Counted from the stretch's first letter, positions 7,833 to 15,954 are shown. The stretch is DNA of 64,000 nt from Pseudaeromonas sharmana (GCF_042649925.1 NZ_JBHSAF010000006.1:124001-188000), one strand, 5' to 3'. Numbers and translations: made by a program. The notes: generated by a model from the sequence alone, not told the origin.

Positions 7833-8131
7833 CTGATATCAACCGCTCCTCGTTGCTCTCCAAGCTCAAGCATATCAAGGGCATGAAGTTACTGGTTGAG
7901 CAGGCTGTCCTGCTTTACCTGTTGATGACCGACGAGCAAACGCCGATGTGGGTCAAGACGATTGTGGTCAGCGCCCTCGCCTACCTGTTGTGCCCGGTCG
8001 ATGCGATACCGGACTTTCTGCCCGGTGTCGGTCTCACCGATGACTTAGGGGTAATCAGCGGTGCCATTGCCTCGCTAGGCAGTCACATCCATCAAGGTCA
8101 TCGCAGCAAAGCGGCTGACTTCTTCAAGTAA
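7829..8131 (+). CDS. DUF1232 (YkvA-like) small membrane protein
   Basis: The 100-residue protein carries the DUF1232 signature in the middle: a hydrophobic helix VKTIVVSALAYLLCPVDAIPDFLPGVGLTDDLGVI, where the CPVDAIPDFLPG-(G)-x-DD pattern defines the family. The function of DUF1232 proteins is unknown; they are small membrane-associated proteins. ATG 7829 overlaps the upstream stop by 4 bases, implying translational coupling. The next gene starts 22 bases downstream. DUF1232 genes are common on chromosomes, and their presence inside an island operon with DUF2787 is noteworthy. Confidence 0.85.
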   Translation: MTDINRSSLLSKLKHIKGMKLLVEQAVLLYLLMTDEQTPMWVKTIVVSALAYLLCPVDAIPDFLPGVGLTDDLGVISGAIASLGSHIHQGHRSKAADFFK

Positions 8132-8153
8132 TCCATTCACAAGGAAAATCATC

Positions 8154-8780
8154 ATGACTAAAGCCACTCAACCGGCAGCGGCGGCTGCTCCGGTCTGGAC
8201 TGTTATTAAATCGGCCAAGGCTCCGAAGATGAGCGCTCGGGCCAATGGTCTTTTGCACTACGAGGTCGGTAAGAACGACGAGGGGCGTTATGCCCTGCGC
8301 ATTACTGCCAACGACACGGGCGGCCTGTTCAGCAAGCACTGGTTATCTCTGGATGACATTCTGGCGCTGTTGGATTTGCTCAAGGATGCGCCCTTTAAAT
8401 CGGTAGCCCTCAAGGCGTTGTTTGTTCGTGGCAGTGCCAACAACCACGGTTTTCTGGCTGCCGTTCTACGAGCTGAGAAGCTGTTGCTTGCTGCCGAGCC
8501 TAACTCCCCCTTCCATCGGATTGGGTTGTCATTGAGCGACTGGTTAACTCAGCTGGGTGAACCGGTGTCTATGGATAAACCGACTCGCAAGGGAAAGGCC
8601 AAGGGCCAGAAGGGACAAGAGACCCCGGACAGTGCCACAGGTAACGAACCATGCGATGAGCCCTCGTTTTTGGAAACAACCAATAACGAGGCCAGTTTGT
8701 CAGACAAGATGGATGAGAGCGGGGCCGATTCTGAAACCGAAACCGGTAACACGGCGGCCAGTGAGGAGACTCACCAATGA
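8154..8780 (+). CDS. Hypothetical protein with acidic low-complexity tail
   Basis: The 208-residue protein has a globular N-terminal half of about 140 residues (for example LLHYEVGKNDEGRYALRITA, then SLDDILALLDLLKDAPFKSVALKALF) and a hydrophilic, probably disordered tail (about 145-208) that goes from basic (RKGKAKGQKGQ) to very acidic and Ser/Thr-rich. It is not recognised. AAGGA lies 8 bases before ATG 8154. Its stop overlaps the start of the DUF2787 gene by 4 bases, so the two proteins are likely made together. Confidence 0.7.
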   Translation: MTKATQPAAAAAPVWTVIKSAKAPKMSARANGLLHYEVGKNDEGRYALRITANDTGGLFSKHWLSLDDILALLDLLKDAPFKSVALKALFVRGSANNHGFLAAVLRAEKLLLAAEPNSPFHRIGLSLSDWLTQLGEPVSMDKPTRKGKAKGQKGQETPDSATGNEPCDEPSFLETTNNEASLSDKMDESGADSETETGNTAASEETHQ

Positions 8781-9247
8781 ATCACCGTGACCCAATCCAT
8801 CACCAAGGCCCAATCAATAACCGTGACATAGCACTGAGCTGGCAGGGGTTGCCCCTGCCGGTTTCATCAAAGTTCGCGGTATGTCTGACTGACCTACTGA
8901 ACACCCACAAGCCCACATGGCAGCAAGCTCGTGCTGTGACGATGAACTTTCGTGACCCGAGCTATGGCCCGGAGAGTGGTGGTTTTCATCCGGTGGAAAT
9001 CCGTCTGCAACGCCGAGGAAATCTATGGTCCTTGGTCTATATGACGGACTTCTCCTATGTCGGCATGGGGGATTATGCGGAGCTGGCCAAGGAGGTGGAC
9101 TTTGATTTCTCAAGCCAGGAAGGGTTGGTTGCGCATGTTCATGTCGTGCCGCTGTCTGAGCTGCATGAGTTCTATGCGCTGTGGGAGAGCAACTTCCTGA
9201 GTTACCTGTCACTGGGCGTCTACACCCTAACCCTCTCGTGTGAATAA
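8777..9247 (+). CDS. DUF2787 family protein
   Basis: The 156-residue protein shows the DUF2787 pattern: VTMNFRDPSYGPESGGFHPV followed by EIRLQRRGNLWSLVYMTDFSYVG and a C-terminal NFLSYLSLGVYTLTLS. The family is of unknown function and is found mainly in marine and aquatic gammaproteobacteria, often on islands and integrative elements. The start overlaps the previous stop (ATGA). It is the last gene of the operon; downstream lies a pair of structured 109-base repeats and then an integrase. This context suggests a housekeeping or regulatory role for the element rather than passenger cargo, but that is inference. Confidence 0.8.
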   Translation: MNHRDPIHHQGPINNRDIALSWQGLPLPVSSKFAVCLTDLLNTHKPTWQQARAVTMNFRDPSYGPESGGFHPVEIRLQRRGNLWSLVYMTDFSYVGMGDYAELAKEVDFDFSSQEGLVAHVHVVPLSELHEFYALWESNFLSYLSLGVYTLTLSCE

Positions 9248-9257
9248 TCCCCCTGTT

Positions 9258-9366
9258 ATTCCCGCAAATTTCACGGGTTCACGGGGTTGAGATGGAAAAG
9301 CCCAATCACTCCAAGGGAAAAACCGGCCCCGTTACCCCCCGTTCGTGCGGGGCGGACACGGGGCGC
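9258..9366 (+). repeat. Structured direct repeat, copy 1
   Basis: This is the first of two ~109-base copies (the second at 9414-9522; period 156). It contains an inverted repeat around CCCGCAAATTTCACGGG, a conserved middle with GGTTGAGATGGAAAAGCCC, and a nested hairpin in which CCCCG and CCCC pair with downstream GGGG and CGGGG. It lies between the DUF2787 gene and the integrase. It could be integrase or excisionase arm sites, a replication or transfer site, or a terminator array. Confidence 0.8.
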
Positions 9367-9413
9367 AATCTCAATTTGCGGGGCAACCCGGTCACATCAA
9401 TATCCCACCCACT

Positions 9414-9522
9414 ATTCCCGCAAATTTCGCGGGTTCACGGGGTTGAAATGGAAAAGCCCAATCACTCCAAGGGGAAAACCTGCCCCGTAACTCCCCATTT
9501 TTGCGGGGCAGTCACGGGGCGC
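9414..9522 (+). repeat. Structured direct repeat, copy 2
   Basis: This is the second copy of the unit at 9258. The first inverted repeat is better here (CCCGC-AAATTT-CGCGGG). The loop of the nested hairpin has diverged while the paired G and C runs are kept, which suggests selection on structure. The rest of the gap up to 9734 holds no recognisable gene. Confidence 0.8.
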
Positions 9523-9734
9523 GGTCGGTTTTTTACGGGAGCGCACCGGATATCGACCGGAGCAGCCATGTCACCTGCCACTGTTTGCGCGTTGCCGTCG
9601 TGCCAAGCCATGCAGGCCAAGGCGCGATGAGCAACGACCACCTCGACAGCCAAGCCAGGAACAAGGATTAGACCTCCTCGTTCCCGTGTTTGGCTGTTAT
9701 CTCCAACACTTACCAAGCCTATGCGGAGGGTACG

Positions 9735-10973
9735 ATGAACGATTCACCGACTCGTTTTAAATTCACTAACCGGCGCATAGCCGAGTTACCACCAAATCCA
9801 GAGGATGCCAGAAGCACCGAGGCGGAGTATTCCGATATCGAAGTCACCGGTTTGCGCTGTCTGGTCGGCAAGGGCGAAGGCCGTCGCAAGTTCCTGCTGC
9901 GATATCAGATGCATGGCCGTAAACGGGCGATTGCTCTGGGACACTACCCAGCCATCGATGTCAGCACCGCTCGCAAGCTGGCGCTGGATTACAAACGTAA
10001 GATTGCCGAGGGTGTAGACCCACAACAAGCCAAGGAAGATAAGCGTAATCAGAAGACCCTGAGTCATCTGTTTCAAGAGGACTATCTGCCTTATCTCCAG
10101 ATGCGTAACCGGAGCTGGAAGACCGACGAACAACGCTTTCGCATCCACCTGCGGCCCCTGTTCGGCAACCTACTGCTAGAGGAAATCACCGTCACCCGAA
10201 TCCAGAACATGCAGCAGATGTTATTGAAGCGACTCACCACCGCCACGGCCAACAGGGTGCTGTCACTGCTCAAGGCCATCATGACCTGGGCATTTCGTGC
10301 CGGACTCATCAAAGAGAATCCAGCCATCTTGGTGACCCTGCTTAGGGAGAACAATCGACGGGAGCGCTACTTCACCCCGGATGAAATCCGTCGTTTGTTC
10401 CGAGCGGCTGACCAACATCAAAGTTTCTATACCGGCCAGTACGTGAAGATGCTGTTGCTCACCGGTTTACGCCGAGCCGAACTGGCCGAGGCTAAATGGC
10501 AACACTACAACAAGGAGGAGAAGACCCTATACATTCCCCACACCAAGAACGGTCACAGCCGGATATTGCATCTGAACCATATGGCGGTGGACTTGCTCAA
10601 CTACTTGCCCGTTCGCCCCGGAAACCCCTACCTGTTTCCCGGCCATCGAAAAGGTAAACCCCTGCAAAACCCCACCAAGGGTTTTCAGAAAATGCTGGCT
10701 CGGGCTGGTATTGATAAAGAAGGCGTCTGCCTGCACACCTGCCGTCACTCGGTCGCCGCCTTGATTGTCTCCAACGGCGGCACCTTGTTTGATGTGCAGT
10801 CCCAGCTCGGGCATAGGAGCAGTCAAACCTCCCTGCGTTATGCCCACTTGCATGACACTCGGATGCAACAGACCAGCCAACGGATAGCCAACTGCATCCA
10901 TGATGCACTGACCCACAATCCGCCCCCGCAACTGCCACAACCCGAAGAGGCCGAATGGGAGCAGGCCAGCTAG
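9735..10973 (+). CDS. Tyrosine recombinase / island integrase 1
   Basis: The 412-residue integrase is of the DUF4102-like N-terminal type (EVTGLRCLVGKGEGRRKFLL, then IALGHYPAIDVSTARKLALD), with a SAM-like core-binding domain (about 100-190) and a catalytic domain. Catalytic residues visible are Arg in TGLRRAEL, His-x-x-Arg in HTCRHSVAAL, His in LGHRSSQTSLRYAHL and Tyr in the same block. ATG 9735 is preferred over 9690 because GGAGGG lies 4-9 bases upstream. It would integrate and excise the element by site-specific recombination. A perfect 13-6-13 inverted repeat begins 5 bases after the stop codon. Confidence 0.92.
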   Translation: MNDSPTRFKFTNRRIAELPPNPEDARSTEAEYSDIEVTGLRCLVGKGEGRRKFLLRYQMHGRKRAIALGHYPAIDVSTARKLALDYKRKIAEGVDPQQAKEDKRNQKTLSHLFQEDYLPYLQMRNRSWKTDEQRFRIHLRPLFGNLLLEEITVTRIQNMQQMLLKRLTTATANRVLSLLKAIMTWAFRAGLIKENPAILVTLLRENNRRERYFTPDEIRRLFRAADQHQSFYTGQYVKMLLLTGLRRAELAEAKWQHYNKEEKTLYIPHTKNGHSRILHLNHMAVDLLNYLPVRPGNPYLFPGHRKGKPLQNPTKGFQKMLARAGIDKEGVCLHTCRHSVAALIVSNGGTLFDVQSQLGHRSSQTSLRYAHLHDTRMQQTSQRIANCIHDALTHNPPPQLPQPEEAEWEQAS

Positions 10974-10977
10974 CAAC

Positions 10978-11009
10978 GTCGGTATCTCACGGCTGGGTGA
11001 GATACCGAC
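10978..11009. repeat. Inverted repeat 13-6-13, copy 1 (integrase end)
   Basis: GTCGGTATCTCAC (10978-10990) and GTGAGATACCGAC (10997-11009) form a perfect 13-bp inverted repeat around the 6-base spacer GGCTGG. No T-run follows, so it is a poor intrinsic terminator. Related repeats occur at 13936-13963 and 15676-15702, after uspA and after fic. The geometry resembles a tyrosine-recombinase core site; a transcriptional hairpin is the alternative. Confidence 0.85.
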
Positions 11010-11062
11010 ATCATTGCCTAGCCCGCAGAATCATCTTTGCGAGGCACGCCCGCCCCCAACTG

Positions 11063-11128
11063 CGTAATCGCTCTTTCTTGACTATGTAATTGCATTGTGT
11101 TTGACCACTTAATCGCATGTGCTTGACC
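11063..11128 (+). repeat. Three ~22-bp direct repeats, possible transposon end
   Basis: The unit TAATCGC-N6-TTGAC occurs three times (TAATCGC 11065, TAATTGC 11087, TAATCGC 11110; TTGAC 11078, 11101, 11123), with spacing 22-23 bases. Tandem sites like this are typical of transposase-binding ends of IS21- or Tn7-related elements. No transposase gene and no matching opposite end were seen, so it may be a relic. The rest of 11010-11441 shows no gene. Confidence 0.6.
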
Positions 11129-11441
11129 AAGGGATAGTTGAGCTCAGATCGTAAGTAGTGATGGCAGCTAGCTGCTTGGTTTTATTTGATGCGGCGCACA
11201 TTTTTCTTTACCATGCCCCTGTTTTGTAACCCGATGGATGATGATCCCCCTGTGACTGTAACGCCGCCTTAATCTGCACCTCCCTCCTGGAATCGGTCCC
11301 TTGCGCCCGGTTCGACCATATCAATGTCTGTTCGATCAGGCGTTGTGTTTTTGTATGTCTACACCCTGTGAACTGACACTATCCCCACGATGCTCTTATC
11401 GTCAGTGGGTCGACGTCGCTATTTAAAAAAGGATGAAATTC

Positions 11442-12926
11442 ATGCTACTAGCATCCACACGCCAGGATTGGCTGGGTAACAAACGAGGCGATATTCTCGC
11501 GGGCTTGGTGGTCGCGCTGGCACTGATCCCCGAAGCCATCGCGTTTTCCATCATCGCCGGAGTAGATCCGAAAGTGGGCCTCTATGCCTCCTTCTGTATC
11601 GCGGTGGTGACCGCCATAGTCGGTGGGCGTCCAGGCATGATCTCGGCGGCAACCGGCGCCATGGCGTTGCTGATGGTGACCCTGGTCAAAGAGCATGGCC
11701 TGCAATATTTGCTGGCCGCCACCCTGCTCACCGGATTATTCCAATTGCTGGCGGGGTATCTCAAGCTGGGCAGCCTGATGCGCTTTGTCTCCCGCTCCGT
11801 GGTAACCGGCTTTGTCAACGCGCTCGCCATTCTGATTTTTATGGCGCAGTTACCCGAGCTGACCAATGTCAGCTGGGTGGTCTATGCCATGACCGCCGCC
11901 GGATTGGCCATCATCTACCTCTTCCCCTTGATCAATAAAACCATCCCGTCGCCGTTAGTCTGCATCTTGCTGCTGACCGCCATCTCAATCGGGTTTGGCC
12001 TGGATATTCGAACTGTCGGCGATATGGGTGAGCTGCCGGACACCTTGCCAATCTTCCTGTGGCCCGAGGTACCGCTCTCCTGGCAGACCCTGATGATCAT
12101 CCTGCCCTACTCGGCGGGTCTGGCCGTGGTGGGTCTGCTGGAGTCGATGATGACTGCCACCATAGTGGATGATTTGACGGACACCCCAAGCGACAAGAAC
12201 CGTGAGTGCAAGGGTCAGGGGATTGCCAACCTGGTTGCGGGGTTATTCGGCGGCATGGCCGGTTGCGCCATGATTGGCCAGTCGGTCATCAACATCAAGT
12301 CGGGTGGCCGGGGCCGCCTGTCGACCCTGGTAGCGGGCGTCATGTTGCTGCTGATGGTGGTATTCCTCAGTGATTGGGTCTCGCAGATCCCCATGGCGGC
12401 CCTGGTGGCCGTGATGATCATGGTATCGATCGGTACCTTCTCTTGGCAGTCGCTGCGCAATCTGAAAACCCATCCGGTATCAACCAGTTGCGTGATGGTA
12501 ACGACGGTCGTTGTCGTGGTTTTCACTCATAATCTGGCCTTCGGCGTCTTTGCCGGAGTGCTGCTGGCGGCGATGTTTTTTGCCAACAAGATTGCCCATT
12601 TCCTGCTGGTCAGCAGCGAGCTGGACGCCGAGGGTACCACCCGGTGCTATACGGTCAAAGGCCAGGTCTTCTTTGCCTCCTCCCAACGCTTTAGCGAGCA
12701 CTTCAATTTCAAAGAAGTGCTGGAGAAGGTGGTCATCGATCTGAGTCATGCCCATTTTTGGGATATCACCGCCGTCAGTGCGTTGGATCGGGTGGTGATC
12801 AAGTTCCGTCGGGAAGGAGCCGAAGTTGAGCTCATCGGCATGAACGAGGCCAGCGCCACCATTGTCGACCGTTTCGGCATCCACGATAAGCCCGAAGAAG
12901 TTGAAAAACTGATGGGCGGCCATTGA
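11442..12926 (+). CDS. SulP family anion transporter with STAS domain
   Basis: This is a 494-residue SulP/SLC26 permease. The N-terminal signature GDILAGLVVALALIPEAIAF leads a membrane domain of at least ten helices (to about residue 390). It is followed by a cytoplasmic STAS domain (about 395-490; VVIDLSHAHFWDITAVSALD). It is shorter than sulfate-type SulP proteins. ATG 11442 is chosen over ATG 11433 because AAGG abuts the earlier codon but is well spaced from the later one. The UspA gene follows after 16 bases. A linked sulP (called sup) and uspA pair is known as cargo in Acinetobacter AbaR/Tn6022 islands. The transported anion is not clear from sequence. Confidence 0.9.
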   Translation: MLLASTRQDWLGNKRGDILAGLVVALALIPEAIAFSIIAGVDPKVGLYASFCIAVVTAIVGGRPGMISAATGAMALLMVTLVKEHGLQYLLAATLLTGLFQLLAGYLKLGSLMRFVSRSVVTGFVNALAILIFMAQLPELTNVSWVVYAMTAAGLAIIYLFPLINKTIPSPLVCILLLTAISIGFGLDIRTVGDMGELPDTLPIFLWPEVPLSWQTLMIILPYSAGLAVVGLLESMMTATIVDDLTDTPSDKNRECKGQGIANLVAGLFGGMAGCAMIGQSVINIKSGGRGRLSTLVAGVMLLLMVVFLSDWVSQIPMAALVAVMIMVSIGTFSWQSLRNLKTHPVSTSCVMVTTVVVVVFTHNLAFGVFAGVLLAAMFFANKIAHFLLVSSELDAEGTTRCYTVKGQVFFASSQRFSEHFNFKEVLEKVVIDLSHAHFWDITAVSALDRVVIKFRREGAEVELIGMNEASATIVDRFGIHDKPEEVEKLMGGH

Positions 12927-12942
12927 GCCAGAGGAATTTAAG

Positions 12943-13803
12943 ATGATGAAAGAACAGATTATTGCCTGTATCGATGGATCTAACTGCACGATGGCGGTCA
13001 GCCAATGGGCTGCTTGGACTGCGGATCGTTTAAATGCGCCATTGAAATTACTGCACGTATTAGAGAAAAACGCCTCTGCCATAGCAACTGATGACTGGTC
13101 TGGCAGTATTGGCATCGATAGCCGAGAAGAGTTGCTTGCTGAATTAGTTCAGTTAGATCAGCAACGTAGCAAGCTGGCACAAGAGCAAGGCAAACATATG
13201 CTTTCCCTGGCCAAGCAACTGGTGATGGCTCATCAACCAGTTGCAACCGCGATAGTTCCTAAAATCTCGCAACGTCATGGGGATCTGCTCGATGCGCTAA
13301 CCGATTTAGAACAAGAAACTCGGCTCATTATTATGGGCAAGCAAGGGCAACTGAGCACAAAATCACATAGTCAGGTTGGCAGTCAGTTGGAAAGTGTTGT
13401 GCGAGTGATGCACACCCCCATTCTGGTCGTTCAAGCTGACTTTAAAGCGCCAAGCAGAGTGATGGTCGCTTATGATGGGAGTGAAACGTCACGAAATATT
13501 CTCTCTCGATTGACGCTTAGTCCTCTATTGCACGGTTTAGACTGCGACTTAGTCATGGTCGGTGGAGCCAGAGAACAGTTATTTGGTGCGCAAACCATGC
13601 TGCAAGCTGCCGGTATCGATGTTGAAATACACATTCTGACTGGTGATGTTGAAGCTGCATTGAAAAACCATATCGAAAAGCGCCATATCGACTTACTAAT
13701 CATGGGTGCCTATGGGCATTCTAGACTTCGTCAATTTCTTGTTGGAAGTAATACAACTAGACTATTGAATCACAGCTCGATACCGGTACTAGTGTTGCGC
13801 TAA
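12943..13803 (+). CDS. Tandem universal stress protein (UspA domain x2)
   Basis: The 286-residue cytoplasmic protein is made of two Usp domains (about 1-145 and 150-286). The second domain has the nucleotide-binding pattern G-x2-G-x9-G-S in MGAYGHSRLRQFLVGSNTTR; the first is degenerate at that site. Usp proteins bind ATP or act as stress-related regulators. ATG 12943 has GAGGAA 8 bases upstream. It sits 16 bases after the SulP gene, so the two form one transcript. The base composition is more AT-rich than in the SulP gene. The pair resembles the sup-uspA cargo of known mobile islands and may adjust anion transport or pH stress, which is inference. Confidence 0.9.
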   Translation: MMKEQIIACIDGSNCTMAVSQWAAWTADRLNAPLKLLHVLEKNASAIATDDWSGSIGIDSREELLAELVQLDQQRSKLAQEQGKHMLSLAKQLVMAHQPVATAIVPKISQRHGDLLDALTDLEQETRLIIMGKQGQLSTKSHSQVGSQLESVVRVMHTPILVVQADFKAPSRVMVAYDGSETSRNILSRLTLSPLLHGLDCDLVMVGGAREQLFGAQTMLQAAGIDVEIHILTGDVEAALKNHIEKRHIDLLIMGAYGHSRLRQFLVGSNTTRLLNHSSIPVLVLR

Positions 13804-13807
13804 GAAT

Positions 13808-13850
13808 AACAAGGCCGTGACAATACTTGGCTCTCCGTCGCGGCCTTGTT
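13808..13850 (+). terminator. Terminator-like hairpin after uspA
   Basis: AACAAGGCCG (13808-13817) pairs with CGGCCTTGTT (13841-13850), and TGAC with GTCG extends the stem with one wobble pair. It follows the stop codon by 4 bases. No long T-run follows the stem. Confidence 0.65.
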
Positions 13851-13935
13851 ACATCCACAATCAATGACCAATTCAAATGCATCCCCGGATGTCACTGAAT
13901 CGACACGAGTAATTAAGACCCCTCCCTACCACTCT

Positions 13936-14143
13936 CGGTATCTCACCCTACAGTGAGATACCGATCCTCGCTGTTTAGCTGCCCGACAACCGGTTTTAAC
14001 TCGTCCTCCTCACAAACAGCCACAGCTTGTCCTGACCAGCCTAACAGGCCTGCTCACTCGCTTCTCACCGGCTGATAACAAAACCCCTCCCCTGATAACA
14101 AAAGCCCATCGTCAATGACGGCTTTTGCGAAAAACTTCCCGCT
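13936..14143. repeat. Direct repeat A flanking fic, with inverted repeat copy 2
   Basis: This ~208-base segment recurs as copy B at 15676-15882, on the other side of fic, at clearly reduced but obvious identity (about 80-85 percent by eye). It begins with the second inverted repeat (CGGTATCTCAC 13936-13946, spacer CCTACA, GTGAGATACCG 13953-13963) and ends with a hairpin around AAAAGCC and GGCTTTT, which can act as a terminator. The inverted repeat matches the one after integrase 1, apart from the spacer. Confidence 0.85.
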
Positions 14144-14293
14144 ATCGCAGACATCCCCCTCCCTACAGAGGTACGGGTTGGTAGATCAGAAAATCCTCCA
14201 AATCAATCCCGAACGACACTCATATCTCAAAAAATACGTTTCTTGAAATGAACAACTGAGATAGCATCTATTTCAAATAATGGAGAATTTGAG

Positions 14294-15658
14294 ATGAACA
14301 AGATTGCCTTGCCCCCAAAAGACCGAATTCCCAACATCTTTAATCATATAAGTTCGACATGCCCCGATAAGTTCGGGGACTATCTGGAGCTGTTCTCTCC
14401 TGTGGATGGGAAAGGTCGTTACCTTCATTTTGATGAGTTGCAGTACAGATTACCGAAGGGCGTCGATCCTGCGCTAGCTTGGGCTGTTGTAAAGTTGGCA
14501 AGATTCAAGCATATCAGCACATTGATACTACTTGGATCGCCACAGAAACCATGTGGCTTTTACCTCACATCAACGATCCAAAAAGCCATCTCGGAAGCGG
14601 ATAGGAATGCAACGAGCGCCGCTCTAGAGTGGATGACCAGTAAAATCGGGGAATCCAAACATTTTGAATATCTTTTGCATGACTTGGTTGAGGATGAAGC
14701 AATTAGCAGTAGCCAGCTTGAAGGCGCAGCCACAACGACCATAGTTGCCAAAGACTTGTTAAAAAGAAAGCGTAAACCAAGAACACCGGATGAAAAAATG
14801 ATCTTGGGAAATTTCAAGATGATGAAATATGCCTGGGAGAACAAAGATAAAGAACTGTCATATTCTCTAATTTCGGAGCTGCATAAAATCGGAGTCGAGG
14901 GAATTGATGACGAAAAATATAGACCAGGAACATTTAGAACCACAGATGATGTTGAAGTTGTCGATGCGGAAGGTAATACGGTGCACACACCACCATCTGC
15001 CGATGGACTAAGAAAAAGGCTAAAATCGATCGCTGAGTGGGCTAATACAAATCATCATGACATAAATAGCAAAGACTATGTTCATCCACTGGTGAAAGCG
15101 ATGACGCTTCACTTTTCAATTGGGTATGAACATCCTTTTTACGACGGCAATGGCAGAGTCGCTAGATCATTGTTTTACTGGTATATGTTCAAAAATGACT
15201 TTGCCGCATTCAGGTATATAGCAATCAGCGTGCTGTTAAAAGCTGCACCAGTTAAATACGGGAAGAGCTATCTATACACGGAAAGTGATGAAATGGACTT
15301 GACCTATTTCCTCGACTACCAGAGCAGCATAACGATAAGAGCAATCAACGAATTCAAAAACGCCTACAAGAAGACTCTAGACGATATCGAAGAATTCAAC
15401 GGATGGCTATGGAACTCGGGCCTATACAAGAAACTATCTGATAAACAACAAACAGTATTTCAAGTTGCAAAAAGCGGCCTTGCTAAACACTTCACCATAT
15501 CAAACACGAAAGATAATCTGGGCTGTTCATATAACACAGCTGCAACCGCTCTAAATGGGTTAGTAGACTTGAAACTATTCAAGAAGGAAAAGATTGGAAG
15601 AGAGTGGGTATATTCAATGCTCAGCACAAGCAAGATTAAAGAGCTATGGATAAAGTGA
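14294..15658 (+). CDS. Fic domain AMPylase-type protein
   Basis: The 454-residue Fic protein has the full catalytic motif HPFYDGNGRVAR (280-291): His280 is the catalytic base and the following residues bind the nucleotide phosphates. An N-terminal inhibitory motif (S/T)xxxE(G/N) is present as SSQLEG (139-144), where Glu143 would block the ATP gamma-phosphate, placing it in the self-inhibited class II. A C-terminal winged-helix-like region (about 385-445) may bind DNA. The protein would transfer AMP to a target protein; the target is unknown. The DNA is AT-richer than its neighbours and is flanked by 207-base direct repeats, consistent with separate acquisition. GGAG precedes ATG 14294 by 9 bases. 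Confidence 0.92.
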   Translation: MNKIALPPKDRIPNIFNHISSTCPDKFGDYLELFSPVDGKGRYLHFDELQYRLPKGVDPALAWAVVKLARFKHISTLILLGSPQKPCGFYLTSTIQKAISEADRNATSAALEWMTSKIGESKHFEYLLHDLVEDEAISSSQLEGAATTTIVAKDLLKRKRKPRTPDEKMILGNFKMMKYAWENKDKELSYSLISELHKIGVEGIDDEKYRPGTFRTTDDVEVVDAEGNTVHTPPSADGLRKRLKSIAEWANTNHHDINSKDYVHPLVKAMTLHFSIGYEHPFYDGNGRVARSLFYWYMFKNDFAAFRYIAISVLLKAAPVKYGKSYLYTESDEMDLTYFLDYQSSITIRAINEFKNAYKKTLDDIEEFNGWLWNSGLYKKLSDKQQTVFQVAKSGLAKHFTISNTKDNLGCSYNTAATALNGLVDLKLFKKEKIGREWVYSMLSTSKIKELWIK

Positions 15659-15675
15659 TCCGTCGGCCATGACAT

Positions 15676-15882
15676 CGGTATCTCCCCCAGTGTGAGATAC
15701 CGATCCTCGCCATTCAGCAGCTCGATAACCGGTTTTAGCTCACCTTCCTCACAAACAGCCACCGCCTGTCCTGACGGGCCTTCCTGGCCTGCTCAATCGC
15801 CTCTCGCCGGTTGATAACAAAACCCCACCCCTGATGACAAAAGCCCATCGTCGATGACGGCTTTTGCGAAAAACTTCCTGCT
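15676..15882. repeat. Direct repeat B flanking fic, with inverted repeat copy 3
   Basis: This is the second copy of the segment at 13936. Its inverted repeat is imperfect: CGGTATCTC at the left (15676-15684) and GTGAGATACCG at the right (15692-15702), with one base fewer in the middle than copy A. The tail again holds the AAAAGCC/GGCTTTT hairpin. Minus-strand reading of copy B is open over a short stretch where copy A has stops, so it may descend from a lost gene end. Confidence 0.85.
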
Positions 15883-15954
15883 CTGTCAAACGTCAGGCCC
15901 TGTCGCGGCCCTCCTTGATAATCCGCGACACGGTTTCAGCCTTTGTGTAGCGGT

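Noticed and set aside
9258..9522. A short CRISPR array
   Set aside because: Only two units of 109 bases with a single 47-base gap and internal hairpins; no cas genes or spacer pattern.
10978..11009. Simple intrinsic terminator of integrase 1
   Set aside because: Not excluded, but no T-run follows, and related inverted repeats recur only at cargo borders, so a plain terminator explains less than a repeat family.
11215..11290. GATGATGATCC...GCCGCCTTAATC upstream of SulP, vaguely like a fluoride riboswitch
   Set aside because: The ordered aptamer blocks and the P1, P3 and pseudoknot pairings seen at 3263 cannot be formed.
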